Shown here: piece by piece, positions 10,719 to 21,424 of the stretch
Layout of the letters: each line of letters opens with the position of its first letter
Numbering within the stretch: the stretch's first letter is position 1
NCBI GenBank assembly: GCA_026713925.1
Contig: JAPONM010000018.1
Location: forward strand, 62,001-126,000
Source: Gammaproteobacteria bacterium
GTDB lineage: Bacteria > Pseudomonadota > Gammaproteobacteria > UBA4575
Direction of reading: 5' to 3'
DNA length: 64,000 nt
Notes under the pieces: model-generated
The model's input: the letters and a program-made list of their open reading frames with translations, nothing else
Told to the model about the DNA's origin: nothing
The model's database searches: none
Made by a program: the position numbers and the translations under genes

Positions 10719-11087
10719 GCCATGCCACGCATCTGCGTGGTTACCGCGCACCTCTTTAAGACATGGTCAAGAAACGTGCAAGGCCATACCCGCCTTTCGA
10801 GGCGGTTCCACTTTTTTTTCACACAACAGGGGATTCGGGCAGAAACAAGAGTCAGCCTCAGCGAAGGGATTTCCGTCACCAGGAAAAATTGCCTCGACAG
10901 GACTTCCGCGCCTGTGCAGGGAACCCAACTGGACAACGGATATGGCCAATGGCTGGCCTAGGCTTCCCGCCGACAGGTCACGGCCGTGATCGGGACCAAG
11001 CACATGATGTCAGAGCAGCACAAGGTGATGCCCATAACCAAGACTGAGGGGCAAAGAGGTGAGAGGCCCCATCTGAATTGAACGGCA
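10719..11087. other. Convergent intergenic region after the ABC exporter
   Basis: Contains a small hairpin at 10725-10740 (CCACGC, loop ATCT, GCGTGG) and the terminator listed at 10790-10819. From 10820 to the dsbD stop I see no gene and no clear signal. Confidence 0.55.
10790..10819 (+). terminator. Rho-independent terminator of the ABC exporter operon
   Basis: Stem CCGCCT / AGGCGG closes a TTCG tetraloop (10790-10805). Six bases later comes a run of eight T (10812-10819). It lies about 70 bases after the permease stop. Confidence 0.75.
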
Positions 11088-13004
11088 CTAGTCATTCAGG
11101 CCGAACGTGACACTGCCCGCATGTTTGAAACGCTCAATGTGCGATGCAAACCTGGATGCATGCATGAATCCGACCACACGGTAATTGCTCCACTCATCCC
11201 CCGTCGGGTCATAAAACAAAATCGCAGGCGGACCAAACAGGCCCAGATGTTTCAACAGTGCCCGGTCCTGTTCATCGTGGTCCGTCACATCCGACTGCAG
11301 CAGTATGAAATCCTGCAACGCGCCCTGCACCTCGTCGTCACTGAACGTGAAGGCTTCCATCTCCTTGCAGGAAATACACCAGTCTGCATAAAAATCGAGC
11401 ATGACGGGCTTGCCTCCTTCCACGGCCTTGCGAAGCGCCGCATCCAGTCCCCCGACGCCCTTGACCTGCTGGAAAGGCAGTGCATGGCCCGGGTACGTAT
11501 CCGTTCCGGAACTGTCCTGCACAACATTGCGCGCGGTAATGCCCTGCAGTGGATGTAACAGGCTGTGACTGCCCGCAGCGGCACCGATGACCAGTACCGT
11601 GCCGTATACCATGGCGATGACCCCCAGTCCTTTCCACAACCTGAACCAGCCGGAAACACCCTCGCGGACAGACTCCAGTGCACCCATGTAGACGGCAGAC
11701 GTGATGAGCAAGGCTCCGGAAAGCAGCAGGACGATTGGCGCAGGAACGAAGCGGTCCAGCATCCAGATGGCAAGCGCCAGCAGCAACACCCCGGACACCG
11801 CTTTGACCGCACCCATCCAAGATCCCGCTTTCGGCAACAACTTGCCCGCCGAAGTGCCAATCACCAGCAACGGTATGCCCATGCCCATGCTCAGCGCAAA
11901 CAATGCGATGCCACCGAGTACGGCATCGCCGACATTGGCTATATAGATCAGCGCACCGATCAGGGGGGCGTTGATGCAGGGCCCGACAATCAATGCCGAG
12001 AGAAATCCCATGACCCCTGCGCCCGCATAGGAGCCCTGTTTCTGACTGGAACTGGCGGCATGCAACCTGGACTGCACCGCGTGAGGAATTCGCAGTTCGT
12101 AGAACCCGAACATGGACAGCGAAAGCAGCACCAGTACGCCCGCAAAGGTGCTCAGTACCCATGGATTCTGCAGCCAGATCTGGACGTTCTCTCCTGACAG
12201 CCCCACTACGATCCCGGCTGCGGTATAGGTCACAGACATGGCCAGTACATATGCCAGCGACAGCCCGAACGCCCTGGATGCAGAGACGCTCTCACCCTGT
12301 CCGACGATAATGCTGGACAGAATTGGAATCATCGGAAACACACAGGGTGAGAAGGCCAGCAAGATCCCCAGGCCAAAAAAGCTGGCTACCGTGAGCCAGA
12401 GTTTTCCTGAGGCAAGCAGGGCAGCGAGACGATCCTGCTCGGACTGGAAGGTAGAAGTGCTTGACGGACTGCTGCCTGGACCAGACGGTGTTGCGCGGTT
12501 CCCGGCGGCAGGGTCGAAATCAACCAGAAGTGTCTTGGTGAGAGGAGGATAGCAAAGACCGGCCTTTGCGCAGCCCTGGTAGGTCACCACCAGCCCTAGT
12601 GTACGGGCATCTCCTGCTACATGCCGTACCGGAACGCTGGCCTGGAAATCATAGTCAATGATAGTCACATCACCAAAGTACTCATCATGGATTTCCTGGC
12701 CATCGGGCAATTGCACCGCACCCAGAGTGACCCGGGCTTCATCCCCTGGGGTGACAGCGATCTTGTCCTTGTACAGGTAATACCCCTTTACAACCATCCA
12801 GTCCATCACGATGGTTCGAGCATCGCCTTGTCTTGCGACGACCTGAAAGGCAATGTCAGGATCAAGAAATTCCTGATCACCGGAACCGCTGAACAGCTGG
12901 GTGATCGTGCCGGGTAATGTTAACTTGGCACCGGATTCCGCCAAGGCTGCAGGATGGCCCAATACGACTAGCACAATACAAAGCAGGGCGTACAGATTCT
13001 TCAT
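11088..13004 (-). CDS. dsbD: Thiol:disulfide interchange protein DsbD
   Basis: Moves electrons from cytoplasmic thioredoxin across the inner membrane to periplasmic reductases, supporting DsbC and cytochrome c maturation. The 638-residue protein has a signal peptide ending near AALA (residue 22). The periplasmic alpha domain has Cys145 and Cys151 (GCAKAGLC). A membrane part of about eight segments from about residue 200 carries Cys in FSPCVFPM and GPCINAP. The C-terminal thioredoxin-like gamma domain has WCISC. All six redox cysteines are therefore present. It overlaps the end of cutA by 4 bases, the common gammaproteobacterial cutA-dsbD pairing. Confidence 0.96.
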   Translation of the reverse strand: MKNLYALLCIVLVVLGHPAALAESGAKLTLPGTITQLFSGSGDQEFLDPDIAFQVVARQGDARTIVMDWMVVKGYYLYKDKIAVTPGDEARVTLGAVQLPDGQEIHDEYFGDVTIIDYDFQASVPVRHVAGDARTLGLVVTYQGCAKAGLCYPPLTKTLLVDFDPAAGNRATPSGPGSSPSSTSTFQSEQDRLAALLASGKLWLTVASFFGLGILLAFSPCVFPMIPILSSIIVGQGESVSASRAFGLSLAYVLAMSVTYTAAGIVVGLSGENVQIWLQNPWVLSTFAGVLVLLSLSMFGFYELRIPHAVQSRLHAASSSQKQGSYAGAGVMGFLSALIVGPCINAPLIGALIYIANVGDAVLGGIALFALSMGMGIPLLVIGTSAGKLLPKAGSWMGAVKAVSGVLLLALAIWMLDRFVPAPIVLLLSGALLITSAVYMGALESVREGVSGWFRLWKGLGVIAMVYGTVLVIGAAAGSHSLLHPLQGITARNVVQDSSGTDTYPGHALPFQQVKGVGGLDAALRKAVEGGKPVMLDFYADWCISCKEMEAFTFSDDEVQGALQDFILLQSDVTDHDEQDRALLKHLGLFGPPAILFYDPTGDEWSNYRVVGFMHASRFASHIERFKHAGSVTFGLND

Positions 13005-13321
13005 GTGTTTACGTTTTCTGTGATCCAGTCAAGGTAAGTTTCGAGACCCATGGTAATGGGAGTGGCGATAAGCTCTGGAAGTTCGTAAGGATGATGGCTT
13101 TGCACATAGGATTCGAGCGCTGCATACCCGCTGGCTGTGGTTTTAATAAGTGCGACATGCTCAGTCTCCATGCACTCCTTGCCCTGCCACATGTAAACGG
13201 ATTGTGCAGCGGGCAGAATATTCACGCAGGCAGCAAGTCGTGCCTGTACGATTCCCCGTGCAACCCGTCTGGCAGTATCGCCATCCGGGAAAGTGGTCAG
13301 TACCAGTAAATGTGAACTCAT
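13001..13321 (-). CDS. cutA: CutA family divalent-ion tolerance protein
   Basis: Small cytoplasmic trimer with a ferredoxin-like fold, linked to copper and divalent metal tolerance; its molecular role is unsettled. The 106-residue frame from the ATG at 13319-13321 matches the family end to end: LVLTTFPDGDTARRVA, LAACVNILPAAQSVYMWQGK (Cys in ACVNI and the Trp-Gln-Gly turn) and HPYELPELIATPI. A 69-codon upstream extension is open but not related. It is transcribed ahead of dsbD with a 4-base overlap. Confidence 0.95.
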   Translation of the reverse strand: MSSHLLVLTTFPDGDTARRVARGIVQARLAACVNILPAAQSVYMWQGKECMETEHVALIKTTASGYAALESYVQSHHPYELPELIATPITMGLETYLDWITENVNT

Positions 13322-13603
13322 GGTGCATGATATATTGGAATCAGAATATCCAACAAGCCTCAGGACATGGTTTGCTGCAAGGCAACCAGACATCGGAATG
13401 CAGGCACGTGCCCTATGGAAGAACTTTCCTGCAGTATCCGGGTACTCCTCAGGGGCTATACGGTATACAGTACACTCAGGACCGCATAACATGTTACCTA
13501 CTTCAATACAGGCTGGCTCCAGGGTCATGACATCTGAATTGCATGCAGAATCCGGTATTCAGGTAGCTCAGTCCGGACACACATTGTAGGGAGGGAGCCT
13601 GTC

Positions 13604-14065
13604 ATGTCGCGTACCCGAATCAGGTTGTTCCCCGTTCTGGCGGCAGCCTTTCTGATTGTCCCGATCATTGAAATCTACCTCCTGATCCAGGTCGGCAGCC
13701 TGATCGGCGCATTTCCCACGATTGGACTCGTTGTCCTGACCGCCATTCTGGGAGTCGCTTTGCTGCGTATACAGGGGTTCCATACCTATCTGAAACTCCA
13801 GCGGACCCTCAGCGAGGGCCGTAATCCGGCAATGGAGATGCTGGAGGGAGTTGCCCTGTTGGTGGGAGGAGCCTTGTTGCTCACCCCGGGGTTTTTTACC
13901 GATGTAATCGGGTTTGTCTGCCTGGTACCCTACACACGCAGGCCATTGATCACATGGTGCATGGCCAGATTCGGCATCGTTTTCAAAAACACCCTGTACA
14001 CCACCCATGTGCGCACTTCCCGCGGCAATGTCTATGAAGGTGAGGCCACCCGGCACGACGATTGA
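13604..14065 (+). CDS. fxsA: FxsA family inner-membrane protein
   Basis: Polytopic membrane protein; in E. coli extra FxsA blocks F-plasmid-based exclusion of phage T7, but its normal job is unknown. The 153-residue protein has hydrophobic segments at about 9-28, 34-52 and 80-112. It shows the family pattern: PIIEIYLLIQVGSLIG, then LTAILGVALLRIQG and LLLTPGFFTDVIGF. A GGGAGGGAG Shine-Dalgarno precedes the ATG. It sits upstream of groES, the same neighbourhood as in E. coli, with its own stop 30 bases before the groESL promoter. Confidence 0.93.
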   Translation: MSRTRIRLFPVLAAAFLIVPIIEIYLLIQVGSLIGAFPTIGLVVLTAILGVALLRIQGFHTYLKLQRTLSEGRNPAMEMLEGVALLVGGALLLTPGFFTDVIGFVCLVPYTRRPLITWCMARFGIVFKNTLYTTHVRTSRGNVYEGEATRHDD

Positions 14066-14097
14066 GCAACAGACTGAAATTTCTTGAAAAAAACAGC

Positions 14098-14125
14098 TTG
14101 ACATCAACCATCCTACCCGTATTAT
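14098..14125 (+). promoter_or_regulatory. Sigma-70 type promoter of groESL
   Basis: TTGACA at 14098-14103 and TATTAT at 14120-14125 are separated by 16 bases. The -10 touches the CIRCE operator, placing HrcA where it would block transcription. A CTTGAAA at 14083-14089 could be the -35 of an overlapping sigma-32 promoter, but its -10 (AACCATCC, 14106-14113) is a weak match. Confidence 0.72.
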
Positions 14126-14151
14126 TAGCACTCGCTAATTATGAGTGCTAA
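14125..14151. promoter_or_regulatory. CIRCE operator (HrcA binding site) of groESL
   Basis: Perfect inverted repeat TTAGCACTC, nine-base spacer, GAGTGCTAA: the consensus HrcA operator. It lies 77 bases before groES and overlaps or follows the -10 element. It predicts repression by HrcA that is relieved when GroEL is titrated by unfolded protein. Confidence 0.96.
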
Positions 14152-14228
14152 TAAAATTGATCGTATTTGACAACGCGAGTCGAGTGATCAAAAACCCAAT
14201 TTACTGAAACTAAAAGGAGGCGATCCTG

Positions 14229-14519
14229 ATGAAGATACGTCCGTTGCATGACCGGGTGGTCGTCAAGCGTATGGAAGAAGAACGTACAAGCCCTGGTGGT
14301 ATTGTGATCCCAGATTCAGCTGCAGAGAAACCGATCAAAGGTCAAGTGGTCGCAGTGGGAAATGGCAAGATCACTGACAGTGGAGAAGTGCGGGCACTGG
14401 ATCTGAAAGCTGGAGACCAAATCCTGTTCGGAAAATATTCCGGCACTGAAGTGAAAGTCGAGGGAGAAGATTTGCTGGTGATGCGTGAAGACGACGTCAT
14501 GGCAGTGATCGAAGACTAG
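14229..14519 (+). CDS. groES: Co-chaperonin GroES
   Basis: Seven-membered lid of the GroEL chaperonin. The 96-residue protein opens [18 protein letters not shown] and carries the mobile loop ([14 protein letters not shown]) that binds GroEL, then [10 protein letters not shown] and [13 protein letters not shown] strong AGGAGG Shine-Dalgarno lies just before the ATG. Forms an operon with groEL 45 bases downstream, under the CIRCE-controlled promoter. Confidence 0.99.
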   Translation: MKIRPLHDRVVVKRMEEERTSPGGIVIPDSAAEKPIKGQVVAVGNGKITDSGEVRALDLKAGDQILFGKYSGTEVKVEGEDLLVMREDDVMAVIED

Positions 14520-14552
14520 CCCCTAACAATCAAACAGTATTAACGCATTTAG

Positions 14553-16211
<1,659 letters not shown>

Positions 16212-16239
16212 TGTAGTGGCTTTTGCGTCCCATCTACAA

Positions 16240-16266
16240 AGGCCTCGCATTGCGGGGCCTTTTTTA
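16240..16266 (+). terminator. Rho-independent terminator after groEL
   Basis: Stem AGGCCTCGC / GCGGGGCCT with an ATT loop (16240-16260), directly followed by a T-run. Located 29 bases after the groEL stop. Confidence 0.92.
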
Positions 16267-16294
16267 TTGCGTGAACATTGCGCATACTCGCCAC

Positions 16295-16843
16295 ATGCGC
16301 GTTGACCCTGCAAGCCATCTGATTTCCGGCGCATGCTATAGGCCTTCACCGAATGCGGATGAACGGCCCGCTGACTGTCAGCCTTCATTGATTGTCCTCC
16401 ACAACATAAGCTTGCCCCCCGGCCAGTTCGGGGGACCCTACATCGCACAGTTGTTTACCAATCAGCTTGAGGCCGACGCACATCCCCTTTTTGCATCCAT
16501 AGCAGACCAAAGGGTGTCGGCACATGTGCTGATACAGCGTGACGGCAGAATCACCCAGTTTGTCCCCTTTGATCGCCGGGCGTGGCATGCCGGAGTCTCG
16601 AGCTACAGGGGACAGGAGAACTGCAATGACTTCAGCATTGGGATTGAACTGGAAGGCACCGATCAACAGCCCTACGAAGATGCCCAGTATCAGGTTCTGG
16701 CAACATTGATTGACACATTGCGCATCGCCTACCCGGCTTTGAGCAAACGGGGAATTACCGGCCATTCCGATATTGCACCGCAGCGGAAAACCGACCCGGG
16801 ACCGGCATTCGACTGGCAACGCCTGTGCAGGGAACTGGCATAG
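16295..16843 (+). CDS. ampD: 1,6-anhydro-N-acetylmuramyl-L-alanine amidase AmpD
   Basis: Cytoplasmic zinc amidase that removes the stem peptide from anhydro-muropeptides in cell-wall recycling; its loss raises AmpC beta-lactamase in species that have AmpR. The 182-residue protein matches enteric AmpD closely: LIVLHNISLPPGQFGG (zinc ligand His36), FDRRAWHAGVS, NDFSIGIELEGTD and GHSDIAPQRKTDPGPAFDW (zinc ligands His157 and Asp167). I start it at the ATG at 16295 because an upstream extension would run through the groEL terminator. No ampE follows. Confidence 0.95.
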   Translation: MRVDPASHLISGACYRPSPNADERPADCQPSLIVLHNISLPPGQFGGPYIAQLFTNQLEADAHPLFASIADQRVSAHVLIQRDGRITQFVPFDRRAWHAGVSSYRGQENCNDFSIGIELEGTDQQPYEDAQYQVLATLIDTLRIAYPALSKRGITGHSDIAPQRKTDPGPAFDWQRLCRELA

Positions 16844-17098
16844 CCCCTTCATCTTGACCGAAACAGGGCCGCTGACTCATGTACAGGTCATGCGCGGGCA
16901 GCCCTGCAAAAACAGGCCGACGCCGTGGCCGGACCCTTCTCCAGGGATCGCCAGGGACAAGGGCCGGTGTTTATTTTCAAGACAGGACTTTTATCTGGGC
17001 AGCATTTGAAAATAAAATGTGTACAATGCTCGTCAACGGATGAATTCAGGATACTGTGGTATACCGGCTCACACAAAGTGACCGGCATGCCAGGATCA

Positions 17099-18688
17099 AT
17101 GTACGAGCAGTTACACAACAATCTCTCCCGGATCATCAGGGACAGGCATTTGCATCTGTTGTCCGGCAGCAAGATTGGTCTGGAAAAAGAATCGCTGCGG
17201 GTAGACCGTGACGGAAAGATTTCACAGCAGGCACACCCGCATGCTCTGGGTTCCGCGCTTACCAACCCCTATATCACTACAGATTATTCGGAAGCACTGC
17301 TGGAACTCATTACGCCGCCCATGCAGGGGATCCCCTCAACCCTTGAGTTCCTGAAAAAAATCCATCAGTTCGTTTACCCGCGGCTGGGAAATGAGTCGTT
17401 GTGGGGCACCAGCATGCCGTGCGCAGTGGTTGGTGATGAAAGTATACCCATCGCAGATTACGGCGAGTCGAATCTGGGCATGATGAAAACTGTCTATCGC
17501 CGTGGTCTCGGGTATCGCTACGGCAAGATGATGCAGGTGATCGCAGGCATACATTTCAATTATTCGATGCAGGACGGTTTCTGGTCGTACTATCACGATG
17601 TTTCCGGCCGTGCCTTATCGCTCCAGGATTTTGTTTCGGACCGGTATTTCGCATTGACGCGTAACCTGCAGCGTTACGGATGGCTAATCTATTATCTGTT
17701 TGGTGCGTCCCCTGCAGTCTGCAAATCTTTCTTAAGCGGACAGCCCGGCTCCCTGAAGCAGTTTGACAGCATCACGTATTACCTGCCCTATGCAACAACT
17801 TTGCGCATGGGAGATATCGGCTACAACAACAAGAAAGAAAGTGAAATCGGAATCAAGGCCTGTTACGACAGTGTTGACTCGTACATCAAATGTCTGGCCC
17901 GTGCCATCGAAACACCATTTCCCGAATATGAGAGGCTCGGTGTCAAGGTTGACGGCGAGTACCGCCAGCTCAATGCCAATATCCTGCAAATTGAAAATGA
18001 ATATTACAGTACCGTCCGGCCCAAGCAGCCTTGTGCGGCTGATGAAAAACCGATTCATGCACTAGGCCAGCGTGGAGTCCAGTATATCGAGCTGCGCTCC
18101 CTGGACCTGGATTTGTTCGAACCGTTGGGCACCAGCTCCACTCAACTCCATTTTCTGGAAGCCTTCATGGTTTTCTGCCTGTTGCAGCACAGTCCATTGA
18201 TCAATACGGAGGAACGCCAGGCCATCGATAACAACGAGATCAATACCGCACACCATGGCCGTGACCCGGCGCTCAGGCTGACCAGAGGGCGGAAAAAGAT
18301 TTCATTGCAGGCGTGGGGCCGGGAAATCCTGTGCGAGATGCAGGGCATCTGTGAAGCACTGGATGAATTGAGCCATTGTGACAGCTACCGCGATGCCTTG
18401 CGTCATCAGGTCGAGTTGATTGAAGATCCTGCGCTGACACCCTCTGCAAAAGTACTGCACGAGATGCGCACCCACAAGGAAGGGTTTTTCGAAATCTCGA
18501 GCCGGTACTCCGAAATGCACCGCAACCAGTTGTGCAAGCATCCGTTGGGTGATCAGGATACGGAGCATTTCAATAATGTGGTGCTGCAATCTGTTGAAAA
18601 ACAACGCAAGATAGAGGCTTCGGATACCGTATCTTTCGATGAATTCCTGGAAAACTACTTCCGGCCAAGCTCTCCGAAAAAACCATGA
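17099..18688 (+). CDS. gshA: Glutamate-cysteine ligase
   Basis: First step of glutathione synthesis, making gamma-glutamylcysteine from Glu, Cys and ATP. The 529-residue protein is close in size to enteric GshA (about 518) and shows the type 1 motifs: SGSKIGLEKESLRV (metal- and substrate-binding Glu), TDYSEALLELITPP, IAGIHFNYSM and YIELRSLDLDLFEP. The ATG at 17099 precedes the conserved LSRIIRD helix; an ATG four codons upstream and a longer open frame are possible. A TTTATC/TAAAAT pair around 16990-17020 may be the promoter. The fused selD gene follows 72 bases later on the same strand, so co-transcription is plausible. gshB is not in the window. Confidence 0.96.
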   Translation: MYEQLHNNLSRIIRDRHLHLLSGSKIGLEKESLRVDRDGKISQQAHPHALGSALTNPYITTDYSEALLELITPPMQGIPSTLEFLKKIHQFVYPRLGNESLWGTSMPCAVVGDESIPIADYGESNLGMMKTVYRRGLGYRYGKMMQVIAGIHFNYSMQDGFWSYYHDVSGRALSLQDFVSDRYFALTRNLQRYGWLIYYLFGASPAVCKSFLSGQPGSLKQFDSITYYLPYATTLRMGDIGYNNKKESEIGIKACYDSVDSYIKCLARAIETPFPEYERLGVKVDGEYRQLNANILQIENEYYSTVRPKQPCAADEKPIHALGQRGVQYIELRSLDLDLFEPLGTSSTQLHFLEAFMVFCLLQHSPLINTEERQAIDNNEINTAHHGRDPALRLTRGRKKISLQAWGREILCEMQGICEALDELSHCDSYRDALRHQVELIEDPALTPSAKVLHEMRTHKEGFFEISSRYSEMHRNQLCKHPLGDQDTEHFNNVVLQSVEKQRKIEASDTVSFDEFLENYFRPSSPKKP

Positions 18689-18760
18689 CAGCATGGGCAG
18701 AACCGGTACGGCAGTTGACACCGGCAAGCCCAAACCAAATTGACCCGATCGGAACATTTC

Positions 18761-21046
18761 GTGCAAAGTTCGACTAATCAAACAGTTGTCAAAGACCTGG
18801 TGTTAATCGGTGGCGGTCACAGCCATGTTGCCGTACTGAAAAAATTTGGCATGAATCCCGTATCGGGCCTGCAGATCACCCTGATCAGCCGCGATGTGCA
18901 CACCCCGTATTCAGGCATGCTTCCTGGCTATATTGCAGGCCATTACGAATATGACGAAAGTCATATTGATTTACAGCCTCTCTCACGGTTTGCGGGGGCA
19001 CGCCTGTTTCATACGCATGCCAGTGCGCTCGACCTGGAAAACAAGTATGTTATCTGTGGCAATCGCCCACCGGTGCGGTTTGACGTGCTTTCCATCAATA
19101 CCGGATCGACGCCTTCCCTGGAAGTGCCGGGCTCAGATGAACATGCACTGGGCGTGAAACCCATCAATCAGTTTTTGCGTGGATGGGACGCCATGATGAG
19201 GGAAGTGCTGGCACGCAGTGGCAGGTACCAGGTCGTCGTGGTGGGTGCAGGGGCCGGAGGAGTTGAAGTTGCCCTGTCAACACAGTTCCATCTGCAGAAG
19301 CTACTGCACAAGCACGCCTTGCCTACGGACAGGCTTCAATTTCATCTCATCTGCGGCAACGGTTCGGTTCTGCCCACGCACAACCGTTCCGTACAACGCC
19401 GTTTTCTACGGGTATTGAAGGACCGCCGAATCGTTGTACACAACTCGCGAACAGTCACTGAAGTCAACACTGGGGCCATCCGGCTGGATTCGGATGATTC
19501 ATTGGAAGCAGATGCCACAATCTGGGCCACACATGCCTCAGCTCCTTCCTGGTACAGGGAATCCGGGCTTGCCGTGGATGAGCGAGGATTTATACTGGTG
19601 AACAGTTCCCTGCAGTCGATTTCTCACAGCGACGTGTTTGCCGCAGGAGACATTGCCACGGTGACCGACTACCCTCGACCCAAATCGGGCGTGTTTGCGG
19701 TGCGACAGGGACGGCCCTTGTACAAGAACCTGAAACGCGCGCTTCAGGACAGACCGCTAAAAAAGCACGTGCCGCAAATCAGCTTCCTCAGCTTGATCAG
19801 TACAGGAAATCAATACGCTGTCGCCTCGAGGGGAGTGCTGGCCTGGGAAGGAGCATGGGTGTGGAGGCTCAAGGATGCCATCGACCGGAAGTTCATGCAC
19901 AAGTACAACAGTCTCCCGGAGATGGAAACCAAGCAGGATCATGGTTTCGACAGCACGCTGGCAAGCCAGGATTCACTCAAGGAACTCTCTGCCATCGCAA
20001 TGCGGTGTGGCGGATGCGGCGCAAAAATAGGCAGCAACGTCTTGAGTCGGGTCATCAATCAACTGTCACCTTTCATGCGCGAAGATGTGTTGCTCGGGCT
20101 GGATGCCCCCGACGATGCCGCCGTAGTGGAGGTGCCCCCGGGGAAAGTACAGGTACAGTCGGTGGATTATTTTCGGGCATTCATAGATGACCCCTATGTT
20201 TTCGGACAGATTACAGCCAATCACAGTCTCAGCGACGTGTTTGCCATGGGAGCAGAAGCCCAGGCAGCGATGGCCATCGCAACCATTCCTTACGGTATGG
20301 AAAATATTGTCGAGCAGCAGCTTTACCAGATCATGGATGGTGCAGTACAGGTGCTGAACCAGCACCAGGCGACCCTGGTAGGTGGCCATTCCAGTGAAGG
20401 AGCTGAACTTTCTTTCGGCCTGAGTGTGACCGGACTGATCGACAGGGAGAAACTGCTCGCCAAGGGAGGCATGCAGGCTGGTGACGCCCTGATCATCACA
20501 AAACCAGTAGGCACCGGCACGTTGTTTGCTGCTGAAATGCGTGGCAAAGCCAAGGGACGCTGGATCGCCGGAGCCATTGACTGCATGCTCCTTTCAAACC
20601 ATGCGTCCGCACAATGCCTGTACGACCATGGTGTACATGCTTGTACGGACATCACGGGCTTTGGTGTACTGGGTCATCTGGTAGAGATGGTGCGGGCAAG
20701 TCAGGTGGACATACGGGTGGACCTGAATGCACTGCCGATTCTCGATGGCACACCCGAAACGATTGAACTGGGAATCTTCAGTTCCCTGCAGCCCTCTAAT
20801 GTTCGTCTGCGCCGTGCCGTCAAAAACCAGAAGGCTGCTACCCGGCACCCGCTCTACCCTGTGCTGTTTGACCCCCAGACTTCCGGCGGTTTGCTGGCTG
20901 CAGTCCCCGCTCGGCACGCGCAGGCCTGTGTCGCGGAACTGCACCGCCTGGGCTATCGACATGCCGGTATCATCGGACACGTGCACCCGGCCAGTGATGA
21001 AATGGAGTCCATATATGTCAATACGGATGCATCAGGGGGACAATAG
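18761..21046 (+). CDS. selD: FAD/NAD oxidoreductase-selenophosphate synthetase fusion (SelD; SenC-like role)
   Basis: Two-domain protein of 761 residues. Residues about 10-375 are a pyridine nucleotide-disulfide-type FAD/NAD domain (NDH-2-like): FAD loop GGGHSH at 17-22, second dinucleotide loop VVVGAGAGGVE near 162-169, and FAAGDIATV. Residues about 405-755 are SelD: MRCGGCGAKIG (Cys416/Cys419 at the catalytic selenium site), GLDAPDDAAVV, SVDYFRAFIDDPY, LVGGHSSEGAE and DPQTSGGLL. SelD makes selenophosphate from selenide and ATP. The fusion partner probably supplies reducing power, but that is inference. Next to senB and senA homologues it likely serves as SenC of selenoneine synthesis. The gene seems to begin with GTG at 18761; no ATG precedes the first conserved strand. 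Confidence 0.93.
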   Translation: MQSSTNQTVVKDLVLIGGGHSHVAVLKKFGMNPVSGLQITLISRDVHTPYSGMLPGYIAGHYEYDESHIDLQPLSRFAGARLFHTHASALDLENKYVICGNRPPVRFDVLSINTGSTPSLEVPGSDEHALGVKPINQFLRGWDAMMREVLARSGRYQVVVVGAGAGGVEVALSTQFHLQKLLHKHALPTDRLQFHLICGNGSVLPTHNRSVQRRFLRVLKDRRIVVHNSRTVTEVNTGAIRLDSDDSLEADATIWATHASAPSWYRESGLAVDERGFILVNSSLQSISHSDVFAAGDIATVTDYPRPKSGVFAVRQGRPLYKNLKRALQDRPLKKHVPQISFLSLISTGNQYAVASRGVLAWEGAWVWRLKDAIDRKFMHKYNSLPEMETKQDHGFDSTLASQDSLKELSAIAMRCGGCGAKIGSNVLSRVINQLSPFMREDVLLGLDAPDDAAVVEVPPGKVQVQSVDYFRAFIDDPYVFGQITANHSLSDVFAMGAEAQAAMAIATIPYGMENIVEQQLYQIMDGAVQVLNQHQATLVGGHSSEGAELSFGLSVTGLIDREKLLAKGGMQAGDALIITKPVGTGTLFAAEMRGKAKGRWIAGAIDCMLLSNHASAQCLYDHGVHACTDITGFGVLGHLVEMVRASQVDIRVDLNALPILDGTPETIELGIFSSLQPSNVRLRRAVKNQKAATRHPLYPVLFDPQTSGGLLAAVPARHAQACVAELHRLGYRHAGIIGHVHPASDEMESIYVNTDASGGQ

Positions 21047-21424
21047 TGGATGCCGGGGGCCTGTGACAGGCCAGCTCACCCGACCTGACCTGTGTGCAGC
21101 CCACAAAAGGAAAGCCCGCGTGAAGCAGGCTTTCCATGCAGGCTCGTCGTCTAGCTGGTGATGTTTTACTGCATAGAGTCGTGCGTTGCTGACACTTAAA
21201 TTGCCCCGCCCTGCAGTCTCCTGCACTCCCGGGACATGACTGTAATGTTACGCTCGACCTGCATCTGGCTGTATTGCCGGCCCGCAAGCAAACAACTATA
21301 AAACACTCACAGGGTCAGGCTACGCTGAACTTTCATGCAGCACAACCAAAACTTCATTATGAAACAAATCAAATACCTTGATACCGCACTGCAGAATGAA
21401 ATAGAACAGACCGCGCGCAGTCGT
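21047..21424. other. Convergent region between selD and senB
   Basis: Holds the hairpin at 21109-21135. A 27-codon frame (ATG at 21359, opening MKQIKYLDTAL) runs into the end of senB; it has no Shine-Dalgarno and I do not call it a gene. Nothing else was recognised. Confidence 0.5.
21109..21135. terminator. Terminator-like hairpin downstream of selD
   Basis: Perfect 8-bp stem GGAAAGCC / GGCTTTCC with an 11-base loop. On the minus strand it is followed by CCTTTTG, a short T-run; on the plus strand there is none. It could end transcripts from either side. Confidence 0.55.

Noticed and set aside
21032-21226. Minus-strand reading frame opening MQETAGRGNLSVS
   Set aside because: It runs through the hairpin at 21109-21135 and into the end of selD; no ribosome site and no family resemblance.
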